From positions 1-11,221 of the forward strand of contig JAHFPK010000063.1 in NCBI GenBank assembly GCA_023266715.1: 11,221 bases of DNA, given 5' to 3'. Shown here piece after piece: positions 1 to 8,913 of this stretch. Origin of the DNA: Hyphomicrobiales bacterium. GTDB taxonomy: Bacteria; Pseudomonadota; Alphaproteobacteria; Rhizobiales; Aestuariivirgaceae. The notes under the pieces were generated by a model. It saw nothing but the letters and a program-made list of their open reading frames with translations, was not told the DNA's origin and ran no database searches. The translations under genes and the position numbers were made by a program. Each line of letters starts with the position of its first letter. Position 1 is the first letter of the stretch.

Positions 1-179
1 AAGGAAAACGGGGATCGCCCAAGATGATGTCGGTAGGTCTCCACTGCCGCCTCGCAGGCCGTCCCGGCCGCGCCCTGGGGCTGGCAAAGTTCCTCGACTA
101 TGTGCAATCCCATGACAAGGTCTGGATTGCCCGACGCGTTGACATCGCCAGGCACTGGCACAAGAATTTTCTTGTTTAA
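1..179 (+). CDS. puuE: Allantoinase PuuE (polysaccharide deacetylase family), 3' end only
   Basis: The open frame from position 3 runs to a TAA at 177-179 and gives the last 58 residues of a protein cut off by the window edge. The stretch MMSVGLHCRLAGRPGRA, followed by a segment with FLDYV, VWIARRVDIARHW and a short tail, is the C-terminal signature I associate with PuuE. PuuE is the metal-dependent, polysaccharide-deacetylase-like allantoinase that hydrolyses allantoin to allantoate in the cytoplasm. The metal ligands lie upstream and cannot be checked. The function fits the genes that follow, which process ureidoglycine and glyoxylate. The stop codon overlaps that of the convergent LysR gene in a shared TTAA. 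A related deacetylase of another specificity is possible, but the neighbourhood argues for allantoinase. Confidence 0.8.
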   Translation, partial: GKRGSPKMMSVGLHCRLAGRPGRALGLAKFLDYVQSHDKVWIARRVDIARHWHKNFLV

Positions 180-1042
180 TGGGTGGTGAAGGCTACGAAG
201 CGGCGGGCGAGGGCGGTCGCGTCGTTGCGCATTAATGAATGGACGTCCGCTGTGGGGCTGGAGCCGATGATATCGAGATATTTCACCTTGGCGGCGCTGT
301 TGCGCCCCACTGTTTCGGGCACAAAGCCGATGCCAAGGCCGGCGGAGACGAGACTAACGACCGAAAAGGATTCGACCACCTGCTGTATGATGCGTGGGGC
401 AAAGCCCTCCTGAACGCAGAGGGATTGAAGGTGTGTTGCGAAGGCTGAATCCGGCAGGCGGTAGAAAACGAAATCCTCGTCCCTGAGAGAAGCGATGCGC
501 ACGGATTTGCGGCTTGCGAGCCTGTGCCCCGGCGGCACGATCAGCCCCACTTTTTCCCGCCATGCCCTGGTTACAAGGAAATTTTTTTCTTCCGGTGCAA
601 ATCTGAGGAAACAGGCGTCAACCCGGTGCAGTTCAAGGCGTTCGATCTGTTCCTTCGGTGACAATTCGTGAATGATGACTTCGACGTTCTGGTTCTCGGC
701 CTTGAAGGCCGCGATTGCGGTGGAGAGCCCGGAAAACAAAACCGAGCTTGTGGCCGCCACATTCAGGATGCCGGTGGTTCCACGGTCAATGGCCTTGACC
801 TCGTCGGCGGCCTGCTGGGCCTGGGCCAGCATGGCCTCGGCATGCCGTCGAAAAACTTGCCCTGCCGCTGTCAATGCAACGCTGCGGCTATGACGGTCAA
901 ACAGCCTGACGGAAAGCTCGCGCTCCAGATCGGCAATCTGCTGGCTGAGGGGCGGCTGGGACATGTTCAGCCGTTTCGCAGCCACGGTGAAATTCAGCGT
1001 TTCCGCAAGGGCCAGGAAGTAGCGGATGTGTCTTAGTTCCAT
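176..1042 (-). CDS. LysR-family transcriptional regulator, probable regulator of the glyoxylate/allantoin operon
   Basis: This 288-residue protein has the normal LysR length. Residues 1-60 form the winged helix-turn-helix; MELRHIRYFLALAETLNFT is the classic opening and AKRLNMSQPPLSQQIADLE is the recognition region. Residues from about 90 to the end form the periplasmic-binding-protein-like effector domain. The start ATG (1040-1042) agrees with the family N-terminus. It is transcribed divergently from gcl across an 89-bp gap, the usual arrangement for a LysR protein that controls its neighbour, so it probably regulates gcl and the genes after it. The effector could be glyoxylate, allantoin or a related metabolite, but the sequence does not say. 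Its 3' end overlaps puuE by 4 bp. Confidence 0.9.
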   Translation of the reverse strand: MELRHIRYFLALAETLNFTVAAKRLNMSQPPLSQQIADLERELSVRLFDRHSRSVALTAAGQVFRRHAEAMLAQAQQAADEVKAIDRGTTGILNVAATSSVLFSGLSTAIAAFKAENQNVEVIIHELSPKEQIERLELHRVDACFLRFAPEEKNFLVTRAWREKVGLIVPPGHRLASRKSVRIASLRDEDFVFYRLPDSAFATHLQSLCVQEGFAPRIIQQVVESFSVVSLVSAGLGIGFVPETVGRNSAAKVKYLDIIGSSPTADVHSLMRNDATALARRFVAFTTH

Positions 1043-1057
1043 ATGTAAAACCTATAG

Positions 1058-1109
1058 ATCAAGCTTAACAATATATTGGACCTTTTGATGATTTAGCGCA
1101 AATATTGTA
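1058..1109. promoter_or_regulatory. Candidate operator/promoter region between lysR and gcl
   Basis: The 89-bp divergent gap contains a perfect 10-bp palindrome CAATATATTG (1069-1078) and a similar motif CAAATATTGTA (1099-1109) about 30 bp further on, close to three helical turns. An inverted pair ATCAA (1058-1062) and TTGAT (1085-1089) flanks the first. LysR proteins typically bind AT-rich interrupted dyads spaced like this. TTGGAC (1076-1081) could serve as a weak -35 for gcl, but no convincing -10 is visible. A strong ribosome binding site, GAGGGAGG (1118-1125), precedes gcl. The operator assignment is inference. Confidence 0.4.
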
Positions 1110-1131
1110 TGAAACCTGAGGGAGGCAAGCC

Positions 1132-2907
1132 ATGCCAAAGATGACTGCTGCCGAAGCCGCCGTTCGCATTCTTGAGCTGGAGGGCGTGCACCATGCCTTT
1201 GGCGTTCCCGGCGCTGCCATCAATCCGTTCTATGCGGCCATGCGCCCGCGCAACATCATTGGCCACACGCTGGCCCGCCATGTGGAGGGCGCCTCCCACA
1301 TGGCCGAAGGCTATACCCGCGCCAAGCCTGGCAATATCGGCGTTTGCATTGGCACATCGGGACCTGCGGGAACGGATATGATTACTGGCCTCTACTCCGC
1401 TTCAGCGGACTCGATCCCCATTCTCTGCATTACAGGCCAGGCACCGCGGGCCAGGCTCTACAAGGAAGATTTCCAGGCCGTCGATATTGAATCCATTGCC
1501 AAGCCTGTGTGTAAATGGGCGGTTACGGTGCGGGAGGCTGCGCAGGTTCCCGGCACCTTCCAGCATGCATTTCACTTGATGCGGTCAGGCAGGCCAGGAC
1601 CGGTGCTTATCGATCTGCCTTTTGATGTGCAGATGAGCGAAATCGATTTTGATCCCGAGACCTATCAGCCCTTGCCGGTTTACCGGCCTGCGGCCTCACG
1701 GGCGCAGATCGAAAAGGCGCTTGCCCTGCTCAATGCGGCCGAGCGCCCGCTTATTGTGGCAGGTGGCGGCATCATCAATGCCAATGCGTCTGACCTTCTG
1801 GTGAAGTTCGCGGAAATTACGGGTGTGCCGGTTATTCCAACCTTGATGGGGTGGGGTACTATTCCCGATGACCACCCGCAGATGGTGGGCATGGCCGGGC
1901 TCCAGACCAGTCACCGCTATGGCAATGCCACGGTGTTGGCCTCCGATCATATCCTCGGCATCGGCAACCGCTGGGCCAACCGGCACACGGGAACCATTGA
2001 GGTTTATACCAAGGGCCGCACCTTCACCCATGTTGATATTGAGCCCACGCAGATAGGCCGTGTGTTCAACGCAGACTACAGCATTGCGTCGGATGCGAGG
2101 CTTGCACTTGACCTCTTCGTTGAAGTTGCGGGTGAAATGAAGAAGAAGGGCAAACTTAGGGATCGATCAGACTGGCTTGCGGAGTGCCGCGAGCGCAAGA
2201 AGACCATGCTTCGCCGCACCCACTTCGATGATGCCCCGATCAAGCCCCAGCGTGTCTACGAAGAAATGAACAAGGCCTTCGGCCGCGACACGACCTATGT
2301 CAGCACGATTGGGCTTTCGCAAATTGCGGCGGCGCAGTTCCTGCATGTTTACAAGCCGAGGGGCTGGATCAATTGCGGGCAGGCGGGTCCCCTGGGCTGG
2401 ACAATTCCGGCAGCGATTGGGGTTCGCAAAGCGGACCCTTCTTCGCCAATTGTTGCGATTTCCGGCGACTATGATTTCCAGTTCATGATTGAGGAACTGG
2501 CGGTGGGCGCGCAGTTCAAGGTGCCTTACATCCATGTGCTGGTGAACAATGCCTATCTTGGATTGATCCGCCAGAGCCAGCGCGGCTTCAACATGGACTA
2601 TTGCGTGCAGCTGTCATTTGAAAATATCAATACACCGGAGCTTGGCAGCTATGGTGTTGACCATGTGAAAGTGGTTGAAGGACTGGGCTGCAAGTGTCTT
2701 CGGGTCAACAAACCGGAGGATATCCTGCCGGCGTTCGAGAAGGCGAAAAAACTTATGGCAGAATTCAGCGTTCCCATCGTGGTTGAAGTCATTCTTGAAC
2801 GCGTCACCAATGTTGCCATGGGAACCGATATCGACAAGGTCAATGAATTCGAGGATCTTGCGCTCAGCGCAAGTGACGCGCCAACTGCCATTGCACTGCT
2901 CGACTAG
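1132..2907 (+). CDS. gcl: Glyoxylate carboligase (tartronate-semialdehyde synthase)
   Basis: This 591-residue ThDP-dependent enzyme condenses two glyoxylates to tartronate semialdehyde plus CO2 (EC 4.1.1.47). It aligns by eye along its whole length with E. coli Gcl (593 residues). The N-terminal pyrimidine-binding domain carries RHVEGASHMAEGYTRA with Val51, the residue that replaces the catalytic Glu of other ThDP enzymes and is diagnostic of Gcl. The C-terminal domain has the ThDP/Mg motif from GDYDFQF (G445-D446) to VNNAYLG (N472-N473). The start follows a strong GAGGGAGG site. It is the first gene of the operon and hyi begins 12 bp after its stop. Confidence 0.98.
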   Translation: MPKMTAAEAAVRILELEGVHHAFGVPGAAINPFYAAMRPRNIIGHTLARHVEGASHMAEGYTRAKPGNIGVCIGTSGPAGTDMITGLYSASADSIPILCITGQAPRARLYKEDFQAVDIESIAKPVCKWAVTVREAAQVPGTFQHAFHLMRSGRPGPVLIDLPFDVQMSEIDFDPETYQPLPVYRPAASRAQIEKALALLNAAERPLIVAGGGIINANASDLLVKFAEITGVPVIPTLMGWGTIPDDHPQMVGMAGLQTSHRYGNATVLASDHILGIGNRWANRHTGTIEVYTKGRTFTHVDIEPTQIGRVFNADYSIASDARLALDLFVEVAGEMKKKGKLRDRSDWLAECRERKKTMLRRTHFDDAPIKPQRVYEEMNKAFGRDTTYVSTIGLSQIAAAQFLHVYKPRGWINCGQAGPLGWTIPAAIGVRKADPSSPIVAISGDYDFQFMIEELAVGAQFKVPYIHVLVNNAYLGLIRQSQRGFNMDYCVQLSFENINTPELGSYGVDHVKVVEGLGCKCLRVNKPEDILPAFEKAKKLMAEFSVPIVVEVILERVTNVAMGTDIDKVNEFEDLALSASDAPTAIALLD

Positions 2908-2919
2908 GGAGAGTTCCTG

Positions 2920-3699
2920 ATGCCAAAATTCAGCGCCAATCTGTCCATGCTCTTTGGCGAGCATGATTTTCTGGGGCGGTTTTCTGCCGCGGCCAAGGCA
3001 GGGTTTTCCGGGGTTGAATATGTGGGGCCCTATGCCCTTCCGAAGGAACAGGTGGCTGAAGCCCTTCACAGCAATAACCTGAAGCAGGTGCTTTTCAATC
3101 TTCCCGCCGGAAACTGGGACGCAGGCGAGCGCGGGATCGGCTGCCTGCCGGACCGGGTCGGCGAGTTTCAGGATAGTGTGGGCAAGGCCATCGATTATGC
3201 CAAGGCGCTGGGCTGCACCACAATCAACTGCCTTGCGGGCATTCTTCCTGGCGATGTTTCCCGGCGAACGGGCTATACGACGCTGGTTTCCAATCTTTCC
3301 TTTGCGGCAAAGGCGCTGAAGAAAGAAAAAATCCTGCTCATCGTCGAGCCCATCAATTCCTATGACATTCCGGGATTTTTTCTGAACCGTTCGAAGGAAG
3401 GCATTGACGTCATCAACGACGTTGGTTCCGATAATCTCAAGCTGCAATATGACATTTACCACATGCAGCGCATGGAAGGCGAGCTTGGGGCAACGCTCAC
3501 CAAGCTCATGCCGCGCATCGGGCACATCCAGCTTGCCGATAATCCGGGGCGCCATGAGCCCGGCACCGGAGAGATCAACTATCCATTTCTCCTCAAGCTG
3601 ATTGACAAGCTTGGCTATGGCGGCTGGATCGGCTGCGAATACAAACCGAGGGGCAGCACGGTTGATGGTTTGGGCTGGATCAGGGAAATGACTGCATGA
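2920..3699 (+). CDS. hyi: Hydroxypyruvate isomerase
   Basis: This 259-residue TIM-barrel protein interconverts hydroxypyruvate and tartronate semialdehyde (EC 5.3.1.22). It has almost the length of E. coli Hyi (258) and matches it throughout: FSANLSMLFGEHDFL at the start, NLPAGNWDAGERGI, LQYDIYHMQRMEGEL and ADNPGRHEPGTGEINY. The four metal ligands of the family are present at E143, D178, Q204 and E240. A GGGAGAG site lies just ahead of the ATG, which starts 12 bp after gcl. glxR follows after 10 bp. Confidence 0.96.
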   Translation: MPKFSANLSMLFGEHDFLGRFSAAAKAGFSGVEYVGPYALPKEQVAEALHSNNLKQVLFNLPAGNWDAGERGIGCLPDRVGEFQDSVGKAIDYAKALGCTTINCLAGILPGDVSRRTGYTTLVSNLSFAAKALKKEKILLIVEPINSYDIPGFFLNRSKEGIDVINDVGSDNLKLQYDIYHMQRMEGELGATLTKLMPRIGHIQLADNPGRHEPGTGEINYPFLLKLIDKLGYGGWIGCEYKPRGSTVDGLGWIREMTA

Positions 3700-3709
3700 G
3701 GGACTTCAC

Positions 3710-4603
3710 ATGAATATTGGATTTATTGGACTTGGCATCATGGGTGCGCCCATGGCAGGGCATCTCCTCGCGGCGGGCCATAAGCTTTTTGTCAACACCC
3801 ACGGGTCTGTGCCGAAGGCACTTACGGATGCAGGCGCCAAAGTGTGCACCACCGGTGCAGCGGTCGCGACGAATTCCGAGATCATCATTATCATGGTGCC
3901 GGATACGCCCGATGTGGAAAAAGTTCTGTTCAACAAGGGTGGCGTTGCAGAAGGTTTGACGAAAGGCAAGATCGTGGTGGACATGAGTTCCATCTCACCA
4001 ATCGCCACCAAATATTTTGCCGCGCGGGTGAATGAGGCGGGGGCCGAATATCTTGATGCGCCGGTATCCGGCGGCGAGGTGGGGGCCAAGGCCGCCTCGC
4101 TCACCATCATGGTAGGCGGACCGGAGGCTGCGTTTGAGCGGGTGAAGCCGCTGTTTGAGAAAATGGGCAAGAACATTACGCTTGTCGGCGGGAATGGCGA
4201 TGGCCAGACCACCAAGGTTGCCAACCAGATCATCGTGGCACTCACCATTGAGGCGGTTGGCGAGGCCTTGCTTTTTGCCTCAAAGGCGGGAGCCGACCCG
4301 GCCAAGGTGCGGCAGGCCCTGATGGGCGGCTTTGCAGCATCGCGCATTCTTGAGGTTCATGGCGAGCGTATGGTGAAGCGGACATTCAATCCGGGCTTCC
4401 GCATTGAGCTGCATCAGAAGGACCTAAATCTGGCGCTTTCGAGCGGCCGCCAGATGGGCGTGGCGCTTCCCAATACGGCCACGGCGCAGGAACTTTTCAA
4501 CGCATGTGTCGCAAATGGACATGGCAAGCTTGATCATTCGGCTTTAGTGAAGGCGCTTGAATTATTGGCCGGTCACGAGATCGGACAGAACCAGAAGAGT
4601 TGA
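3710..4603 (+). CDS. glxR: 2-hydroxy-3-oxopropionate (tartronate semialdehyde) reductase
   Basis: This 297-residue enzyme of the beta-hydroxyacid dehydrogenase family reduces tartronate semialdehyde to D-glycerate with NAD(P)H (EC 1.1.1.60). An N-terminal Rossmann motif GFIGLGIMGAPM begins at residue 4. The substrate motif DAPVSGGEVGA starts at D116, and the catalytic motif TTKVANQ has K169 and N172. The C-terminal half is the all-helical domain. Family members with other substrates (3-hydroxyisobutyrate, for example) look similar, but position between hyi and a glycerate kinase gene supports GlxR. The GAGGG ribosome binding site overlaps the hyi stop, and the next gene starts 4 bp after the TGA. 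Confidence 0.95.
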   Translation: MNIGFIGLGIMGAPMAGHLLAAGHKLFVNTHGSVPKALTDAGAKVCTTGAAVATNSEIIIIMVPDTPDVEKVLFNKGGVAEGLTKGKIVVDMSSISPIATKYFAARVNEAGAEYLDAPVSGGEVGAKAASLTIMVGGPEAAFERVKPLFEKMGKNITLVGGNGDGQTTKVANQIIVALTIEAVGEALLFASKAGADPAKVRQALMGGFAASRILEVHGERMVKRTFNPGFRIELHQKDLNLALSSGRQMGVALPNTATAQELFNACVANGHGKLDHSALVKALELLAGHEIGQNQKS

Positions 4604-4607
4604 TTTC

Positions 4608-5873
<1,266 letters not shown>

Positions 5874-5882
5874 GGACCAGAG

Positions 5883-6710
5883 ATGACAGACCGCACCTAT
5901 TATGCGCCCCATGGCGGATTGCCGCCGCAGACCACGCTGCTCACGGACCGCGCCGTGTTCACGGAAGCCTATGCGGTTATCCCCAAGGGTGTGCTGCGCG
6001 ACATCACGACGAGTTACCTGCCTTTCTGGGAAAAGACGCGGGCCTGGGTGCTGTCGCGCCCGCTGTCCGGTTTTGCCGAAACATTCTCGCAATACATCAT
6101 GGAAGTTGCCCCCGGTGGCGGCAGCGACAAGCCGGAACCTGATCCTCATGCGGAAGGTGTTCTGTTTGTGGTGGAAGGCGAGCTGAACCTCACGCTCTCT
6201 GGTAAATCACATGACATGCAGCCCGGCGGCTATGCCTTCGTTCCTCCCGGTGCAAAATGGAGCGTGAAGAACACCGGCAAGCGGCCGGTGCGTTTCCACT
6301 GGATCCGCAAGGCTTATGAATTTGTCGAGGGACTTGAAATTCCGGAGGTGTTCGTGGTGAATGAAAAGGACATCAAGCCCATTCCCATGCCGGACACCAA
6401 CGGCGTGTGGGCGACCACGCGCTTTGTCAGCCATGACGACATGCGCCACGACATGCACGTGACCATCGTGACCTTCGAGCCGGGCGGCGTCATACCCTTC
6501 GCCGAGACCCATGTGATGGAGCACGGGCTTTATGTGCTGGAAGGCAAGGCGGTTTACCGCCTCAACCAGGATTGGGTTGAAGTGGAGGCGGGCGATTACA
6601 TGTGGCTCCGCGCCTTTTGCCCGCAGGCCTGCTATGCGGGCGGGCCGGGAAGATTCCGTTATCTTCTCTACAAGGACGTGAACCGCCACATGAAACTCGG
6701 CGTGAAATAA
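5883..6710 (+). CDS. allE: (S)-ureidoglycine aminohydrolase
   Basis: This 275-residue double-cupin protein converts (S)-ureidoglycine to (S)-ureidoglycolate and ammonia (EC 3.5.3.26), using Mn2+. The two cupin barrels occupy about residues 60-145 and 185-265. The metal site of the C-terminal cupin is visible: ETHVMEH supplies E208, H210 and H214, and CPQACYAGG supplies Q248. The family's functional Lys is probably K264 in LLYKDVNRH. The N-terminal YYAPHGGLPPQT is typical of AllE/YlbA. It begins 9 bp after the kinase gene and ends 1 bp before the start of allA, whose product takes its product. Confidence 0.95.
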   Translation: MTDRTYYAPHGGLPPQTTLLTDRAVFTEAYAVIPKGVLRDITTSYLPFWEKTRAWVLSRPLSGFAETFSQYIMEVAPGGGSDKPEPDPHAEGVLFVVEGELNLTLSGKSHDMQPGGYAFVPPGAKWSVKNTGKRPVRFHWIRKAYEFVEGLEIPEVFVVNEKDIKPIPMPDTNGVWATTRFVSHDDMRHDMHVTIVTFEPGGVIPFAETHVMEHGLYVLEGKAVYRLNQDWVEVEAGDYMWLRAFCPQACYAGGPGRFRYLLYKDVNRHMKLGVK

Positions 6711-6711
6711 G

Positions 6712-7191
6712 TTGGTTGCGCTCAAACCGGAACCCTTGACCAAAGCGTCCTTCGCGCCGTTCGGCGACGTTATTGAAATCGATGGCGCGCAGCATTATCC
6801 GATCAACCAGGGTTTCGCCGAGCGCTTCAATGATCTTGCCCGTGTTGATGTCGGGACGGGGGCGGTTAACATCAGCATCGTCACCGCGGCGGCGCGGCAG
6901 CGGCCCATTGCGCTCAAACTCATGGAGCGACATCCGCTGGGCAGCCAGATTTTCTATCCGCTGCAGGACAGGCCCTGGCTTGTTGTTGTTTGTGTGGAGC
7001 CGCAGGACACCAAAAGCTTTCGCGCCTTCAGGGCCACGGGCCGCCAGGGCATCAACTATGCCCGCAATACCTGGCACTTTCCGCTGCTCGTGCTGGAGGA
7101 CGAGAGCCGCTTTCTGGTCGTTGACCGCAAGGGGCCGGGCACCAATCTGGAAGAGATGAAGATCGACGAAATAAAGTTGGACCTGCCGTAA
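6712..7191 (+). CDS. allA: Ureidoglycolate lyase
   Basis: This 159-residue protein splits (S)-ureidoglycolate into glyoxylate and urea (EC 4.3.2.3), supplying Gcl. It matches E. coli AllA (160 residues) in PFGDVIE near the N-terminus, MERHPLGSQ (M71-Q79), NTWHFPLL (from N119) and a late VDRKGPGTN. The start is a TTG at 6712, one base after the allE stop. No in-frame ATG or GTG gives the family N-terminus, and there is no clear ribosome binding site, so translational coupling to allE is likely. After this gene the operon is interrupted by the 115-bp palindromic element before fucU. Confidence 0.93.
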   Translation: MVALKPEPLTKASFAPFGDVIEIDGAQHYPINQGFAERFNDLARVDVGTGAVNISIVTAAARQRPIALKLMERHPLGSQIFYPLQDRPWLVVVCVEPQDTKSFRAFRATGRQGINYARNTWHFPLLVLEDESRFLVVDRKGPGTNLEEMKIDEIKLDLP

Positions 7192-7209
7192 TTTTATGGT
7201 TCAAATGCT

Positions 7210-7324
7210 TAGCGCGCGTCCCGGCGGGATGGAATCATCCCGCCGAAAGGGACTCGCGCCAAGTCATATGTTGGAGCATGTCCTTGCCGCCAAACCGCTT
7301 CACACTTTGGCGGGAAATGCTCTA
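7210..7324 (-). repeat. Palindromic mosaic element, copy 1 (RIME-like, 115 bp)
   Basis: This copy begins and ends with TA and has two palindromes. The first has outer arms GCGCG/CGCGC (7214-7218, 7255-7259) and perfect 10-bp inner arms (7222-7231, 7236-7245) with loop GAAT. The second has outer arms GAGCAT/ATGCTC (7274-7279, 7317-7322) and inner arms CCGCCAAA/TTTGGCGG (7287-7294, 7306-7313). A 14-bp linker (7260-7273) separates them. It is the reverse-orientation partner of 9176-9290. Size, two-palindrome design and the segment CCGCTTCACACTTT recall RIME-type rhizobial intergenic elements, from memory. It lies between allA and fucU, so in a joint transcript it would fold just upstream of the fucU ribosome binding site. 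Confidence 0.8.
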
Positions 7325-7345
7325 GACACAATCCGGGAGGTCCAC

Positions 7346-7801
7346 GTGCTCAAGTCGCTCGATCCATTGTTGAATGCCGATGTTCTCTATGCGCTGCGCG
7401 CCATGGGGCATGGCGACGATCTCATCATTTGCGATACGAATTTTCCGGCCGATTCCGTGGCAAAGCAAACGGTTCACGGGAAATTGCTTCGCATTGACGG
7501 GGTGAGTGCGGCGCGGGCTGCGAAAGCGATTTTGTCGGTGATGCCGCTCGACAGTTTTGTGGACAAGCCAGCGGGGCGCATGGAAATTGTCGGCAAGCCC
7601 AATGAGGTGCCGCCGGTGCAGGCGGAAGTGCAGGCCGAGATCGACAAGGCGGAGGGGCGCTCGTGGCCCATGGGCTCTATTGAGCGCTTTGCCTTTTATG
7701 ATCTGGCGAAGAAGGCCTATTGCGTGATCCAGACCGGCGAGACGCGGTTTTATGGCTGCTTCGTGTTCAAGAAGGGCGTCATTCCTCCGGCCCAGTCATG
7801 A
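7346..7801 (+). CDS. FucU/RbsD-family sugar mutarotase
   Basis: This protein of 151 residues has the usual length for the family, which interconverts anomers or ring forms of ribose or fucose before phosphorylation. LLNADVLYALRAMGHGDDL contains the conserved catalytic His (H22), followed by CDTNFPA (D30). The end FYDLAKKAYCVIQTGE and FKKGV looks more like FucU than RbsD. I chose the GTG at 7346 because GGGAGG (7335-7340) lies 5 bp upstream and the protein then starts at the family N-terminus. A longer reading from 7196 would translate through the palindromic element. It overlaps the ribokinase gene by 4 bp (ATGA), so the two products probably act together on ribose or a similar sugar. Confidence 0.88.
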   Translation: MLKSLDPLLNADVLYALRAMGHGDDLIICDTNFPADSVAKQTVHGKLLRIDGVSAARAAKAILSVMPLDSFVDKPAGRMEIVGKPNEVPPVQAEVQAEIDKAEGRSWPMGSIERFAFYDLAKKAYCVIQTGETRFYGCFVFKKGVIPPAQS

Positions 7802-8733
7802 CGATCATCAAACCACGCATTGCCATTCTGGGAATCTTCGTTGCCGACCTGGCCTTCAGGGCGAAGCGCCTGCCCGTCATGGGCGAAACCCTGTTGGGGC
7901 AGGGTTTTGCCATGGGGCCGGGCGGCAAGGGATCGAACCAATCGGTTGCGGCAGCAAGGGCCGGAGGCCACGTCAGTTTCATCGCCAAGCTTGGCCGCGA
8001 CTCCTTTGGCGACATCGCGCTGAAAACCTGGGGTGCGGACGGCATCGATACATCGCATGTGGCCATCTCCGATACTTCGCCCACGGGGGCGGCTTTCATT
8101 TTCGTGTCGAGCGAGACGGGGGACAACGCCATCATCGTGGAAGCGGGAGCGGCAGGCACCCTGACTGCCGATGATGTCAGCGTTGCGGAAAAAGCGATTT
8201 CGGGCGCCAGGGTTTTTGTGACCCAGCTTGAAACGGCGGTTGCCGCGAGCCGGCGGGGGTTGGAACTGGCGCGCAAGCATCGCGTGACCACGATTTTCAA
8301 TCCGGCGCCTGCGGCGAAAATCGATCCTGCCATCTACAAGCTTTGCGACTATGTCACGCCGAACGAAACCGAGGCGGCGGAAATAACGGGCGTTCCTGTC
8401 AACACGGTTGATGAGGCGCGGCATGCCGGCGATGCGCTTTTGAAATTGGGAGCGAAGTACGCGCTGATCACGCTGGGGGCAAATGGCGCGCTTCTGCACA
8501 ATCGCGAACAGTCGGTGCATGTGCCGACCTACAAGGTGAAGGTTGTGGAAACGACGGGTGCGGGCGATGCCTTCAATGGGGCCTTTGCCGTTGCCATAGG
8601 CGAGGGACGCCCGCCGGTTGAGGCCGTGCGCTTTGCTTGTGCCTGTGCTGCCCTTTCGGTGACCAAGGCGGGAACGGCCCCTTCCATGCCGATGCGCAGC
8701 GAGATTGACGCGCTTGTGGCGAAAGGGAGTTAG
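7798..8733 (+). CDS. rbsK: Ribokinase (PfkB family)
   Basis: This 311-residue protein (E. coli RbsK has 309) phosphorylates ribose at O5. The N-terminal sugar-binding signature GPGGKGSNQSVAAARAGG begins at G40. The C-terminal ATP/anion-hole signature TTGAGDAFNGAF carries catalytic base D257. I chose the ATG at 7798, which overlaps the mutarotase stop in ATGA; a longer frame from 7720 lies inside that gene. In a purine cluster the obvious substrate is ribose freed by a nucleoside hydrolase, though none is in the window. PfkB kinases are hard to assign by sequence, so another sugar is possible. Part of its 3' end recurs as a remnant at 9791-9856. Confidence 0.88.
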   Translation: MTIIKPRIAILGIFVADLAFRAKRLPVMGETLLGQGFAMGPGGKGSNQSVAAARAGGHVSFIAKLGRDSFGDIALKTWGADGIDTSHVAISDTSPTGAAFIFVSSETGDNAIIVEAGAAGTLTADDVSVAEKAISGARVFVTQLETAVAASRRGLELARKHRVTTIFNPAPAAKIDPAIYKLCDYVTPNETEAAEITGVPVNTVDEARHAGDALLKLGAKYALITLGANGALLHNREQSVHVPTYKVKVVETTGAGDAFNGAFAVAIGEGRPPVEAVRFACACAALSVTKAGTAPSMPMRSEIDALVAKGS

Positions 8734-8768
8734 GACTATAAACCCTTAATAGGCTTTTAAACGCAATT

Positions 8769-8858
8769 GGAGCGCCCTCCAGCGGTTTTCCAGCATGATC
8801 CGCTGGTAGGTAGCCCACAGGAGCAAATTCCTGTCTGCGGGCTCCTAGGTGCCCTAGG
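8769..8858. repeat. Palindrome-rich intergenic segment after rbsK
   Basis: Three inverted repeats sit close together. CCAGCGG/CCGCTGG (8779-8785, 8800-8806) has a 14-nt loop. ACAGGA/TCCTGT (8817-8822, 8829-8834) has a 6-nt loop and is flanked by AGCCC/GGGCT (8812-8816, 8839-8843). CCTAGG occurs twice around a TGC spacer (8844-8849, 8853-8858). A short GGAGC/GCTCC pair (8769-8773, 8841-8845) could close the first two into a branched fold. There is no T-run, so a Rho-independent terminator is not evident. It may be an unrelated palindromic repeat; it does not align with the 115-bp element. Confidence 0.5.
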
Positions 8859-8913
8859 ATTAAATTCAACTTTAGGTGTTAGCTTTTGACGCCCCTCGCG
8901 CAAGTTTGTTCGC

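Noticed and set aside
2614..3555. Long minus-strand open frame of 313 codons opposite gcl/hyi
   Set aside because: It lies antisense to two clearly recognised enzymes, has no family resemblance, and is explained by G+C-rich codon bias.
7222..7245. Rho-independent terminator after allA
   Set aside because: The stem is strong but no T-run follows, and the hairpin belongs to the dispersed 115-bp element.
7196..7345. N-terminal extension of the mutarotase from ATG 7196
   Set aside because: It would translate the palindromic element, makes the protein 50 residues too long for the family, and GTG 7346 has a far better ribosome binding site.
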